From the IMG/VR virus record IMGVR_UViG_3300023063_000060, positions 1-39,178 of that record: a stretch of 39,178 nucleotides of DNA. One strand, 5' to 3'. The stretch comes from a virus. Shown here piece after piece: positions 23,058 through 30,437 of the stretch (its first letter is position 1; the number at the start of each line of letters is the position of its first letter). The translations under genes were made by a program, and so were the position numbers. The notes under the pieces are model-generated. The model had not been told where the DNA came from. It did no database searches and was given only the letters and a program-made list of their open reading frames with translations.

Positions 23058-23867
23058 ATGGCGACTCTCACCGATCCAGCTGAGGAGCTGGTTGACGCTT
23101 GCGAGCGGCTCATCCGCGCCAACTCAAACCACTCCGGTGAACATGCTCTAGCCAATGCGTTCGGCGTCGAAGCCTGGTCCAAGGAGTATTTTCAGATCAT
23201 CTTCTGCTTGGTTGAGCAGGCGGAACGGGTGCTAGACGCCTTGAAAGCCGAGCGTCCTAGCGAAGCGATGATTGAGCGTGCCCAAATTCATACGAATGGC
23301 GTTAGACAAGCCCTAAGCGGCCCAATTCTGAGCACCCCTTGGAACAATGCCGGGAGCACCCGTCAACTACTACGAGAGCATACGCCACCGATTGCAATGC
23401 TTTCGCCGACCGTGGCGCGGGTAAGTTCATATCCCAAGCTTTCCTCGGAAGAAATTGCTGATCTGGTTGCAGACATTGATCAGTTGATCAGTTGGCTGAC
23501 GGATCATCAACTTGAAGAGCAGGACATTCTTCGCCGCGCCTTGATAGACGGCTTGGTCGTATATCGCCTCAGGTTGGCACGGGTTGGTTGGCTTGGCTGG
23601 AATTACAGCGCTGACGCACTTCGTTCGACTATCGGCGCCTACCTCGCGCTGGATCGAGGCCAACATACCGCCGACACAACCCCAATCACAGAGGCTGCCC
23701 TTAAGCTGGTCGGCGGCCTGTTCTCAAAATTATGGGGCGTCGCGGGCGTGGTTCACGACGCCACCGACCGCGTCGGGACGGCTATCAAGCTATACGGCAT
23801 GGTCACGATGGTGAGAGATGGAACTCCGATCGTCGCTGCACTTACTCACCAGCTTGGCAGTTCCTGA
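23058..23867 (+). CDS. 269-aa protein of unknown function, reads against the late genes
   Basis: Starts M-A-T-L-T-D-P-A-E-E-L-V-D-A-C-E-R-L and is almost wholly helical. It has no cysteine-rich or catalytic motif. W-L-G-W-N-Y-S-A-D-A-L sits near residue 175. The last 60 residues are less charged, with L-V-G-G-L-F-S-K-L-W-G-V-A-G-V-V, and could touch a membrane or pack as an amphipathic helix. It lies on the opposite strand from the flanking genes, as accessory genes expressed in lysogens often do. Function unknown; a role in exclusion of other phages is only a possibility. Confidence 0.7.
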   Translation: MATLTDPAEELVDACERLIRANSNHSGEHALANAFGVEAWSKEYFQIIFCLVEQAERVLDALKAERPSEAMIERAQIHTNGVRQALSGPILSTPWNNAGSTRQLLREHTPPIAMLSPTVARVSSYPKLSSEEIADLVADIDQLISWLTDHQLEEQDILRRALIDGLVVYRLRLARVGWLGWNYSADALRSTIGAYLALDRGQHTADTTPITEAALKLVGGLFSKLWGVAGVVHDATDRVGTAIKLYGMVTMVRDGTPIVAALTHQLGSS

Positions 23868-23891
23868 CCGACGCAACCTCCAGCTCGGCTA

Positions 23892-24086
23892 TCAACCACC
23901 ACGGAAGACACGCCATATAGCCTTGGCGATGCGCTCAGCCTCAGCGATGAGCATGTTCGAACGTGTGATGCTGCGTGATGGCTGATCGACCGCATCAGCA
24001 AGAGTGAGGAGTTCGTAGGCGAGAGCGCGGAGATAGTCGCCGCGTGATGCTGGGGCAGGGCGGGAGCGAGGATTAGGCGCGGTCAC
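23892..24086 (-). CDS. Small protein of unknown function (64 aa)
   Basis: A GTG start (24084-24086) is supported by a strong GGGAGG about 8 nt upstream. The protein opens V-T-A-P-N-P-R-S-R-P, then A-L-A-Y-E-L-L-T-L-A-D-A-V and A-E-R-I-A-K-A-I-W-R-V-F. It is basic at the start and helical after. No domain was recognised. It lies after the early operon's terminator hairpin. Confidence 0.55.
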   Translation of the reverse strand: MTAPNPRSRPAPASRGDYLRALAYELLTLADAVDQPSRSITRSNMLIAEAERIAKAIWRVFRGG

Positions 24087-24115
24087 ATGACGGCCTCCCT
24101 GGTCCAGATACAGCA

Positions 24116-24144
24116 AGAGCCGCTACCCTTGCGGGCGCGGCTCT
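24116..24144 (-). terminator. Hairpin at the end of the leftward early operon
   Basis: AGAGCCGC (24116-24123) and GCGGCTCT (24137-24144) form an 8-bp perfect stem with a 13-nt loop. It starts 40 nt after the last early gene. On the minus strand it ends in TGCTG, so the U run is poor and an accessory factor may be needed. It marks the border between early genes and the accessory and late region. Confidence 0.55.
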
Positions 24145-24183
24145 AACAACTGACGTTCCTGATACGTTGCGGGGTGGCAAGCG

Positions 24184-24786
24184 TCAAGCGTTCGTGAGAC
24201 GCTCCTTCATGGCGATGATGTCAGCGACGAACTGCACGGTGGTGCGCGCCGCTGCCACCTGATCGTTGCGGTAGGCCGTGAGCGATGATCCTGCCGAACC
24301 TGCGGGCTCATCGAAGCGGCAGACATTCTCAAACACGCACCACCATTTGGCAGGCACATACCCCTTGATGCGGCGCAGGTCGTCGAGCGCTTCCTGCTCG
24401 GACCAACCATCGCCACTGCCCGCACCGGGGATCTTCGCCAGATCCATCACCATCGCCTTGCCGCCCAGCATCGACCACAGGCGTTCGCAGTGATCGATCG
24501 CCGCGACCTGGCTCTCGCTCAACAGCTTGGCCGCCTTCCAGCGCGCCACAGGCGTGCCGCCGCGGTTGATAAGGGTTGCCTGGGTAACGACGCGCGCACC
24601 GACCTCGCGGAGTGGAACGTCCGTCAATTCGAAATTGCCGCGCGCCAACTGGTGAGCGGGCAGGCCGATTGCCAGAGCCTTGGCCGCAACAAGCTCTTCC
24701 GCCGTTGGCGGCCTTCGCCTGATCTTCGTGCTCCGCTTCGCTGCTGTCCGCCCCATCATCCAACCCCTCAACCGATCCCAGAACAT
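24184..24786 (-). CDS. Last gene of the early operon, possible late regulator
   Basis: A 200-aa basic-start protein, with M-M-G-R-T-A-A-K-R-S-T-K near the start, L-L-S-E-S-Q-V-A-A-I-D-H-C in the middle, and a conserved-looking V-C-R-F-D-E-P-A-G. No firm family is recognised. It stands just before the terminator hairpin and the late genes, which is the place of lambda Q; that role is inferred from order only. The ATG at 24786 has AGGAAAGG in front. A GTG at 24810 overlaps the preceding stop by 4 nt and is an alternative. Confidence 0.65.
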   Translation of the reverse strand: MFWDRLRGWMMGRTAAKRSTKIRRRPPTAEELVAAKALAIGLPAHQLARGNFELTDVPLREVGARVVTQATLINRGGTPVARWKAAKLLSESQVAAIDHCERLWSMLGGKAMVMDLAKIPGAGSGDGWSEQEALDDLRRIKGYVPAKWWCVFENVCRFDEPAGSAGSSLTAYRNDQVAAARTTVQFVADIIAMKERLTNA

Positions 24787-24806
24787 AATAGAAACCTTTC
24801 CTCGCG

Positions 24807-25442
24807 TCACGCGGCCTCGCGCTGTCCCGGCATGATCAGGTCGGCCATCCGCTTCGACAGCTTGGCCTTGGCGATAATCGCCTGCGTTTCCTCGTGGGTC
24901 ACAGGCCCTTCAGCGAGGCGCTCGCGCTCGACATCGGCGCGATCGGCTTCGTCAGCCAGCTTGCGGAGGTGGAGCACACGTGACTGCCGCTGGTAGAGTG
25001 CTACCTGCGTAAACTCGCGCAGTTCGCCGGCTGACCGTGGGAAGAACCGCTTGCCCGGTGCGTTGCAATAAGCCCGGATTGCTTCCTTGAGGATATCGAT
25101 CGGCACATCCTCGAGGTGAACACGTAACATCTTCAGCGTCGCGTCAGCCTCGTCGACGTGCTCGTTGCGGATGATCGTCGCGGAGCGCAGCGCCATCAGT
25201 ATAGCTTGCCGTTCTTCGCCGGTGCTGGCCGCCAGCGCGACCTGGTGCGCGGCAGCTGATTCCCGAAGTGCTGCGCCCCAGCCTGCGGGGATGGGTAGGC
25301 CGTAACCGTGGCGGACGATCGCTGACAGCAAGCCCAGGTCAACCCAATCCGGAATGGTCGCCGCGAGCGTAACGCTCAAGGAGCGGGTCGCGATATTGGT
25401 CGGTCGATCGCTGTTGTCGGTCGTGGTGAGGTCGTTTGCCAT
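24807..25442 (-). CDS. Replication-module protein (211 aa), initiator partner
   Basis: Starts M-A-N-D-L-T-T-T-D-N-S and is helical throughout, with A-Y-C-N-A-P-G-K-R-F-F-P-R-S-A-G-E-L-R at about 135-153 and E-A-D-R-A-D-V-E-R-E-R-L-A-E. P-R-S-A-G-E-L-R appears in many phage replication proteins encoded after an initiator. It might load helicase or bind the origin. It overlaps the end of the preceding gene by 104 nt in another frame, which is unusually much. Confidence 0.65.
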   Translation of the reverse strand: MANDLTTTDNSDRPTNIATRSLSVTLAATIPDWVDLGLLSAIVRHGYGLPIPAGWGAALRESAAAHQVALAASTGEERQAILMALRSATIIRNEHVDEADATLKMLRVHLEDVPIDILKEAIRAYCNAPGKRFFPRSAGELREFTQVALYQRQSRVLHLRKLADEADRADVERERLAEGPVTHEETQAIIAKAKLSKRMADLIMPGQREAA

Positions 25443-26121
25443 TGCGTTGATTTCCGGATTCACGAGGATCGTTGATTGAGCCCCAGCCTTTGCCAGCAGC
25501 GAGATGGACCAACCGGCCTGGCGGCCACTCGTCGTCCGAGAGTTTGGACAACGCTTCCAGCTGGCCCTCGTACGCTGTGAGCGTGCTCGCCAGACCTTTG
25601 CGCTTCCGGTTGGCGAGGAAGTCTGCCCAGTGCTGTGGATCGACACCCTCAGGGCAAACGAAGATCGCCGCCCGCTTCCGCGTTTGTGTATTAGAACCGT
25701 TAGGTTCTTTCTTAAGTTCTTTATCTTCTTGTTCTGTGTCTTGCGTCTGTCTTGCCGGCGTCTCAATTGGTGTCTGGGGCGCTGTCTCACCGATTTCTGT
25801 CTCGGCCTGATATTCCGCGTAGTTACAGATAGTTATAACCGTCACGCCTGTCTCAACATGTGTCTCAATCATTGTCTCGGATCGGAGGCGTTTGAAGAGG
25901 CGTTCGATCCACGCCTTGTCCCGATCCATGGCGTCGGCGAGGTCGCGAACAGAGGTTGCGAGCTGGCCACGTGTAAGCGTGATCGCCTTTCCTTTGTAGC
26001 GGACGCGCGCCGGCTTCCATGACGCGCGCAGGATCATCCACGCGAATGTCATGGCCTCCGCATCGTTGCGGAATGCAGGGTGGCCGAGCAGACTACGGTG
26101 CAGGCGCGCATATCCACTCAC
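25339..26121 (-). CDS. Replication initiator-like winged-helix protein
   Basis: A 260-aa protein beginning M-S-G-Y-A-R-L-H-R-S-L-L-G-H-P-A-F-R-N, with a helix-turn-helix region (L-T-R-G-Q-L-A-T-S-V-R-D-L-A, 49-62; then W-I-E-R-L-F-K-R-L) typical of phage replication proteins. Residues 120-150 are a charged linker (Q-T-P-I-E-T-P and E-Q-E-D-K-E-L-K-K). The end contains G-K-G-W-G-S-I-N-D-P-R. Its ATG overlaps the 72-aa gene stop (ATGA). It probably starts phage DNA synthesis by binding an origin, which may lie in its own gene. Confidence 0.75.
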   Translation of the reverse strand: MSGYARLHRSLLGHPAFRNDAEAMTFAWMILRASWKPARVRYKGKAITLTRGQLATSVRDLADAMDRDKAWIERLFKRLRSETMIETHVETGVTVITICNYAEYQAETEIGETAPQTPIETPARQTQDTEQEDKELKKEPNGSNTQTRKRAAIFVCPEGVDPQHWADFLANRKRKGLASTLTAYEGQLEALSKLSDDEWPPGRLVHLAAGKGWGSINDPRESGNQRNGKRPHHDRQQRSTDQYRDPLLERYARGDHSGLG

Positions 26122-26336
26122 GCGCGGCCACGCTCCAACACCAGCGGATCACGCTCGACGTATGCCCGCCGTTTGGTCGCTGCACCTTCAATGGCGCGGG
26201 CATGGCGATCGGGTCGGCCAGCACGGCGTTCTGCCAACGCGCTCTCTCTTTCCTCCCACCAAGTGGTGAGAGGGTCGACAGGATCGAGGGCGACCCGCTG
26301 CTTTGGGCGGAGCCCGAGGATATGGGTGAGCCACAT
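26118..26336 (-). CDS. Small basic protein of unknown function (72 aa)
   Basis: Starts [14 protein letters not shown] and is highly charged and helical, with R-R-A-G-R-P-D-R-H-A-R-A. Start and stop overlap the ATPase stop (TAATG) and the initiator start (ATGA), so it is translated in line with both. This tight packing suggests a role with the replication module, for example as an adaptor. No family was recognised. Confidence 0.65.
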   Translation of the reverse strand: MWLTHILGLRPKQRVALDPVDPLTTWWEERESALAERRAGRPDRHARAIEGAATKRRAYVERDPLVLERGRA

Positions 26337-27283
26337 TATGCTTTCCTTTTCGGAGGCCAAGGCGCTGCGCCGAGGTGCTCCATGTGAGGGATTGGATCGT
26401 CCCAGAGGGATGGGATCGGCATGCCTTCCGCAGCCGCAGCACTGGCGGCAAAGCGGCTCATGATCGCGGGCAGGTCGACCGGCAGGCTAAGTTTGGGGCC
26501 AAGCACCAAAGACCGTTTTATGCTTTCGCATCCCTCTCGGATCAGCGCTGGCGAGGCGCCACTGAATGCGTCTGAGATCGCGGTTACGGTTTCGTCATCC
26601 GCCAAGAAAGGAGCGAGGTACATCTTCACGATGGCGAACCGCTCCATCTCGCCGGGGAAGCCGATCTCAATCTGCATTTGGAACCGACGCCAGATCGCAG
26701 GGTCGATCTCTTTCGCCTGATTAGTCGCCGCGAAAAGCATGCCGTCGAACCGGTCAATTTCCTGAAGCAGCGCGATCACGATGTTGTTCTGCTCAGTAGA
26801 AGCGCTCGTATCGCCGCCCTTCCGCTTGTGAGCCATTGAGTCGAATTCATCGAAAAAGATGGCGACACCACCCTTGTCGCGGCGCGCCTCTCGGAAGAGC
26901 TTTCCGATCTGCTCCCCGGTCTGCGCCACCCATTTGCTGATGATGTCCGACGATTGGACGACCAGCATCGGAAGACCTACTCGCGCCGCGACGTGATGGG
27001 CGAGGGTCGTCTTTCCGCAGCCAGGCGGCCCGCTCAACAGAGCGCGGGACCGCGGCTTGAGACCGACCGACTTCAGTTCGTCGGCGGAGCTCATCTCAAG
27101 CATCCACTGTTGAAGCGCGCCGCGCACCGGACGGGTAAGGATTGGCGCGGTCGCATCAGCAGGAAAGACTAGCTCACCGTATTTGCCGTAGCGCTCGAGC
27201 ATTTCCTTCTTCGCCGCGCGCGCCCGCTCCTCCGGCGACATCTCGCCCTCAGCCTCCTCGATGGCGAAAGGGTCGCCCTTCAT
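26336..27283 (-). CDS. AAA+ ATPase
   Basis: A 315-aa protein with the AAA+ core: Walker A G-P-P-G-C-G-K-T (85-92), Walker B A-I-F-F-D-E-F-D (141-148), sensor 1 A-A-T-N (185-188) and arginines W-R-R-F (198-201). The residues D-I-I-S-K-W-V-A and A-I-W-R-R-F match the classical FtsH/Cdc48-type clade, not the DnaC helicase-loader type. The C-terminal segment, D-P-I-P-H-M-E-H-L, is specific. It sits before the initiator genes, so it may remodel replication complexes or unfold a protein substrate. Confidence 0.85.
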   Translation of the reverse strand: MKGDPFAIEEAEGEMSPEERARAAKKEMLERYGKYGELVFPADATAPILTRPVRGALQQWMLEMSSADELKSVGLKPRSRALLSGPPGCGKTTLAHHVAARVGLPMLVVQSSDIISKWVAQTGEQIGKLFREARRDKGGVAIFFDEFDSMAHKRKGGDTSASTEQNNIVIALLQEIDRFDGMLFAATNQAKEIDPAIWRRFQMQIEIGFPGEMERFAIVKMYLAPFLADDETVTAISDAFSGASPALIREGCESIKRSLVLGPKLSLPVDLPAIMSRFAASAAAAEGMPIPSLWDDPIPHMEHLGAAPWPPKRKA

Positions 27284-27858
27284 TCCCCATCACCCTTTTT
27301 AGGCTTTGGCGTCGGGCGCAGCGCATCGGGGATGTCCATCCCGTCACTGCCGAGCTCAGCGCACCAAGCCTCGTCCCATGCAGCACGGCGCGAATCGAAG
27401 GCTGGGAACGGATTCGCGGTCACCGGCTTGCCGGCGCGAGCGGCGATCTGGCCGGCAGCGCGGGCTTCATTCACCGTAACTTCTGGCGGCGCAGGTTCGG
27501 CGGCCACTTCTTCCGCGGGATCAATCTGCGGGGCATCGCCTTCTTCGACACTAGGTGCTTCGGGTGCCGGCTTCTTCGGCTTCAGGCGCTCAAGTGCCCA
27601 GTGGCCGAGCGGCGTACCGTCGAGCATGCCGAGTGCAGCCTTGTAGGTATCAAGCAAGGCATCGGCTTCGCGACGACTCTCAAGTGTCATTTTCCGAAGT
27701 TTGATGACCGACTTTATCGTTTTGGTGTCGAACCCGGTGCCCTTGGCCTCAAGGTAGACATCCTTGATATCGTCGGAGAGCGCCTTCTTCTCCTCTTCCA
27801 GGCGTTCAATCCGCTCGATCAAAAGGCGTAATTGATCCGCGGCGATGATGTCACTCAT
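27280..27858 (-). CDS. GapR/DUF2312 protein fused to an RMF-like domain
   Basis: A 192-aa protein. Residues 1-80 are the GapR fold (DUF2312): [14 protein letters not shown], then [18 protein letters not shown], which in Caulobacter GapR binds overtwisted DNA during replication. Residues about 95-128 are a Pro/Ala/Glu linker. Residues about 129-180 resemble ribosome modulation factor ([15 protein letters not shown], then [15 protein letters not shown]). GGAGCAAGAGC precedes the ATG. Its end overlaps the ATPase start by 4 nt. Confidence 0.85.
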   Translation of the reverse strand: MSDIIAADQLRLLIERIERLEEEKKALSDDIKDVYLEAKGTGFDTKTIKSVIKLRKMTLESRREADALLDTYKAALGMLDGTPLGHWALERLKPKKPAPEAPSVEEGDAPQIDPAEEVAAEPAPPEVTVNEARAAGQIAARAGKPVTANPFPAFDSRRAAWDEAWCAELGSDGMDIPDALRPTPKPKKGDGE

Positions 27859-27886
27859 GCTCTTGCTCCTTCCTTGGTGGTTGTGA

Positions 27887-28168
27887 TCAGCGTGGCGCGC
27901 GGGCGTCGCCGCTGCGACCCGGGGGCGACGAAGCGCCATCGGTGCGGTCGGGCGTGCGGTTCGCGACGACGCCAGCGGCGACCAAGTCGACATACGGCTC
28001 GTCGAAATAGCTGCTTCCGAAGGTGTCGCCCTTGTCGGTGAGCCCCTGCGGCTGAAGGCAAAGCTGATTGCAGCCCGTCAGGTATTCGACGCGTGCGACG
28101 ACGATGCCGGTGAAGCCGGTGATCGCGTGAACTGCGCGGTCGCCCAGCTGAATTTTCGTATTGGTCAT
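27887..28168 (-). CDS. Small conserved-type phage protein, SH3/KOW-like start
   Basis: A 93-aa protein with [21 protein letters not shown] at 6-26, a short beta-barrel pattern, and [10 protein letters not shown]. The last 20 residues are disordered and rich in Arg, Asp and Pro. Many phage early regions have such a protein of unknown role. Its ATG overlaps the upstream stop (ATGA) and is preceded by GGAGCAAGAGC, a copy of the site before the GapR-like gene. Confidence 0.7.
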   Translation of the reverse strand: MTNTKIQLGDRAVHAITGFTGIVVARVEYLTGCNQLCLQPQGLTDKGDTFGSSYFDEPYVDLVAAGVVANRTPDRTDGASSPPGRSGDARAPR

Positions 28169-28920
28169 GCTCTTGCTCCTTCAGTGGTGGTGGTGGGAAT
28201 CGGTGCGGAGAGCGCCTTCCACGCATGCGGATTCCATCCGCGGTCCTCGGCGCGCTCAATCAGGTCTGCGTCGGTCAGGGTCGCACTGCCGCGCCGCCAG
28301 AATTTGCCGTTCGTCTTTGCTCGCCCGTTGGCATCGCAGCGGAACACCGACGAGAGACGGCGGAGGTAATCGGCGGCCTGGCCGGCCCGGGTCATGTCGC
28401 GCTGAGTGCGGTCGACCGCGCCTTTCGGTCCCATGATCGTCTTGGCAAGGCGTGGCGTGCGGAAGCAGATGTCCGCTTCGATCGCCCACCGGTTCAGCGT
28501 GGTCTCGCCGCGATTGTACCGCTCCTTGGCCTGTTTCATGGTCAGACCGGGCGCATCGAGTGCGAAGCCAGCGGGCAGGGTAGGGTGTTGGCGCGGCGGC
28601 GGTGGAACGCGGACGGCAAAGACGCCGGTCAGCTTGCGCCAGAGCGTGATGTTCTCTTTGCGCGTGCGATAGTGAGCGGCCAACTCATCGTTGGTCATGT
28701 TTGTCGCGAGCTGCGCGAAGTCGTCGGGCAACTGCCTTTCCACCCTCGGTTTCCCGCCATGCGCTTGCCAGCATCCAAGATCGTTTCTGATGGCGACGTC
28801 CATGATCGCCTTGCGCGAGCGTCCAAGGACCTCAGATGCGTCGATCGTGGTCTTTCCCGATGCGATGAACTGGCGGACCTGCTCGATTTCCTCGGCAGTC
28901 CAGGGGGTGCGGGAGATCAT
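28165..28920 (-). CDS. Multi-HTH DNA-binding protein
   Basis: A 251-aa protein with several helix-turn-helix-like segments. Near 6-48 is a SANT/Myb-like region (T-A-E-E-I-E-Q-V-R-Q-F-I, then L-G-R-S-R-K-A-I-M-D). Another is at M-T-N-D-E-L-A-A-H-Y-R-T-R, and a third at M-K-Q-A-K-E-R-Y-N-R-G-E-T-T-L. A protein of this kind may control early genes or help with replication. The stop overlaps the 93-aa gene start by 4 nt. The exact targets are unknown. Confidence 0.7.
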   Translation of the reverse strand: MISRTPWTAEEIEQVRQFIASGKTTIDASEVLGRSRKAIMDVAIRNDLGCWQAHGGKPRVERQLPDDFAQLATNMTNDELAAHYRTRKENITLWRKLTGVFAVRVPPPPRQHPTLPAGFALDAPGLTMKQAKERYNRGETTLNRWAIEADICFRTPRLAKTIMGPKGAVDRTQRDMTRAGQAADYLRRLSSVFRCDANGRAKTNGKFWRRGSATLTDADLIERAEDRGWNPHAWKALSAPIPTTTTEGARA

Positions 28921-29441
28921 GCTGCGGTCCTTCCGTAGAACTCAGCCGCGGGGACCGAGGGCATATTGAAAAGGTGCCAGGCGCAATTGTCCTTCCCAGA
29001 CATCTTCGAGTCCGGGATCCACTTCACGCGGCCGACCGAGACGATGCGGTGCAGGAGTGGGAGGAAGGGCCGCGACTGACGGGTGTGAATCCAGTCGGCA
29101 TCAAACAACAGCCATGTCGGGTGTTGGCTGGAAAGGTGCGGGATCAACCGGTGAAGGATTTCCCTGTCCCAAGGCGGATTGGTGATGAAGCAATCGATGT
29201 TTCCGACCAGTCGCGTCAGCGCGTCGCGCCGATCGATGTCCGAGCGCTGCGGTTCGAGATCCCAAGCCCGCGCGCAGACGTGGCCTTCAGCGGTGAGGAT
29301 ATCGATCAGCGCGCCATTGCCAGCACACGGCTCGACGAAGCGCGTGGCCGGCGCGAGGTGGCGCAGCAACGGAACGACAGCTTCGCGCGGCGTCGGGTAG
29401 AAGTCGCGCTCCACCCTCACAAAGTTGCTACGCTTGCCCAC
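28917..29441 (-). CDS. Class I DNA methyltransferase, N6-adenine type
   Basis: A 174-aa protein. F-V-E-P-C-A-G-N-G-A-L at 36-46 is the SAM-binding motif I, and I-T-N-P-P-W at about 86-91 is motif IV, typical of N6-adenine or N4-cytosine methyltransferases. A clear target-recognition domain is absent, which is common in phage solitary enzymes. The protein opens with Y-P-T-P-R-E-A-V, as in phage enzymes of the family. It starts at GTG (29439-29441), sharing a base with the previous TAG. It could protect phage DNA from restriction. Confidence 0.8.
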   Translation of the reverse strand: MGKRSNFVRVERDFYPTPREAVVPLLRHLAPATRFVEPCAGNGALIDILTAEGHVCARAWDLEPQRSDIDRRDALTRLVGNIDCFITNPPWDREILHRLIPHLSSQHPTWLLFDADWIHTRQSRPFLPLLHRIVSVGRVKWIPDSKMSGKDNCAWHLFNMPSVPAAEFYGRTAA

Positions 29442-29587
29442 TATGCTGCCTGCACCACAGGCAGGAACACGTACCGACGGTTCCGAAACAACAGGAAGTC
29501 GCCGACCGGATGACCGATCTTCGCGGCGCGCAAATCTTCGATCGGGGAAACGGCCTCAACCGCTCCACCGCCCTTACGGACTATCAT
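29441..29587 (-). CDS. Tiny protein before the methyltransferase (48 aa)
   Basis: Starts M-I-V-R-K-G-G-G-A-V-E-A-V and ends V-F-L-P-V-V-Q-A-A. AGGAGA lies at the right distance before the ATG. Its TAG shares a base with the GTG start of the methyltransferase, which makes the pair translationally coupled. The middle carries F-L-L-F-R-N-R-R-Y-V, a short beta pattern. No family is recognised. It may be a partner of the methyltransferase or simply a leader gene. Confidence 0.6.
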   Translation of the reverse strand: MIVRKGGGAVEAVSPIEDLRAAKIGHPVGDFLLFRNRRYVFLPVVQAA

Positions 29588-29601
29588 GGTTACTTCTCCT
29601 G

Positions 29602-29615
29602 ACCGGCTAGCCGGT
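29602..29615. promoter_or_regulatory. Perfect 14-bp palindrome before the 48-aa gene
   Basis: ACCGGCTAGCCGGT lies 15 nt upstream of the 48-aa gene start, between it and the 155-aa gene. Without a loop it is a poor hairpin, so a dimer binding site is more likely. The same sequence was not seen elsewhere in the window. Confidence 0.35.
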
Positions 29616-29629
29616 GTTAGAACCTCATC

Positions 29630-30097
29630 CTAAGCGACCGCGCGGACCCGCAGACGTTCGCGTAATCTGTCGACGTGCTGGCCGGCGGCTTCGATCACTC
29701 GGCCCATTCCCGCTAGTTCCCTGTCATCAACGATGCCGTCATCCTCCAGTGCGGAGGCGAGCTCAGCGAGAAGGGCGGCGATTGCCGTGAAGCTTGCCCG
29801 GTCGCTGCCGGCGCCCGCGTCGAGCGGAACGGCCTTCATGCCGACCAGCGCCATCACGCCATTGACGAAGCGGCCGTCCCATTCGCGCATGCCACGGAGG
29901 AAGGAGACGACACCCATGTCGCTGGCGCCGGCGCGGTAGGCTGCAGCGCGATCGTCGCTCTTGCCGAGCACTGCACCCAGGTCGCAATCGGTCGCGCCGT
30001 CCTCAGCTTTGATGGTTGAGAGACTATTACCGAGCGTTTCCAGCATCAAAGACGCGGGAACAGTCTTGTAGCGGCCGTGGAACTGCGGGGCGCTCAT
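29630..30097 (-). CDS. Phage regulator candidate, CII-like position
   Basis: A 155-aa protein. Residues 20-75 are helical with a helix-turn-helix look (T-D-C-D-L-G-A-V-L-G-K-S-D-D-R-A-A-A-Y-R), then M-G-V-V-S-F-L-R-G-M-R-E-W-D-G-R-F-V-N-G-V. This layout recurs in alphaproteobacterial phages. The second half is helical and acidic. The position after the Cro-like gene is that of lambda cII. That role is inferred from order; no experiment-like evidence can be read here. Its ATG overlaps the preceding stop by 4 nt. Confidence 0.65.
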   Translation of the reverse strand: MSAPQFHGRYKTVPASLMLETLGNSLSTIKAEDGATDCDLGAVLGKSDDRAAAYRAGASDMGVVSFLRGMREWDGRFVNGVMALVGMKAVPLDAGAGSDRASFTAIAALLAELASALEDDGIVDDRELAGMGRVIEAAGQHVDRLRERLRVRAVA

Positions 30098-30225
30098 GGG
30101 ACAGATACACCATCATGATCAGCATCAAGCACAGCGGCCGAATCAGGCGGCCCTACGGAGAACCAGGCCATCCCCAGCGCGCCGAATGCCGTGCCGATCG
30201 CGACGCTAATGAGAAAATTGATCAT
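30094..30225 (-). CDS. Small membrane protein (43 aa)
   Basis: Starts M-I-N-F-L-I-S-V-A-I-G-T-A-F-G-A-L-G-M-A-W-F, one hydrophobic helix, followed by a short polar end with D-A-D-H-D-G. A coupled start (ATGA) links it to the gene downstream, and its start overlaps the 71-aa gene. It is too small to name. Its place in the early operon and single helix could make it a membrane effector or an inhibitor of a host membrane protein. Confidence 0.6.
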   Translation of the reverse strand: MINFLISVAIGTAFGALGMAWFSVGPPDSAAVLDADHDGVSVP

Positions 30226-30437
30226 GCGGCTTCCCTTGCGGACAATGGGCAATCGGAACGGGTGCAGCTGGAAACCTGCGGCGCTTCGGCGCGGAGATCG
30301 CAGCGGGCGCAAACTACAGGGTGGAAGAAGCTGCGCACGATTTCGCGGATGCGATTTTCCTGCGCTGGGGTGAACACGTCGCCGGGCTCCATGAATCGGA
30401 GCGGCGGCGTGGTGAGGCGGGAGCCGTGACCGGGCAT
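30222..30437 (-). CDS. Small cysteine-containing protein (71 aa)
   Basis: Starts M-P-G-H-G-S-R-L-T-T-P-P and contains E-N-R-I-R-E-I-V-R-S-F-F-H-P-V-V-C-A-R-C. The Cys pair C-x-x-C and two later Cys (C-T-R-S-D-C) can bind zinc. It overlaps neighbours at both ends. The remainder is a helix. A zinc-dependent regulator or nuclease inhibitor is possible, but no family is recognised. Confidence 0.6.
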   Translation of the reverse strand: MPGHGSRLTTPPLRFMEPGDVFTPAQENRIREIVRSFFHPVVCARCDLRAEAPQVSSCTRSDCPLSAREAA

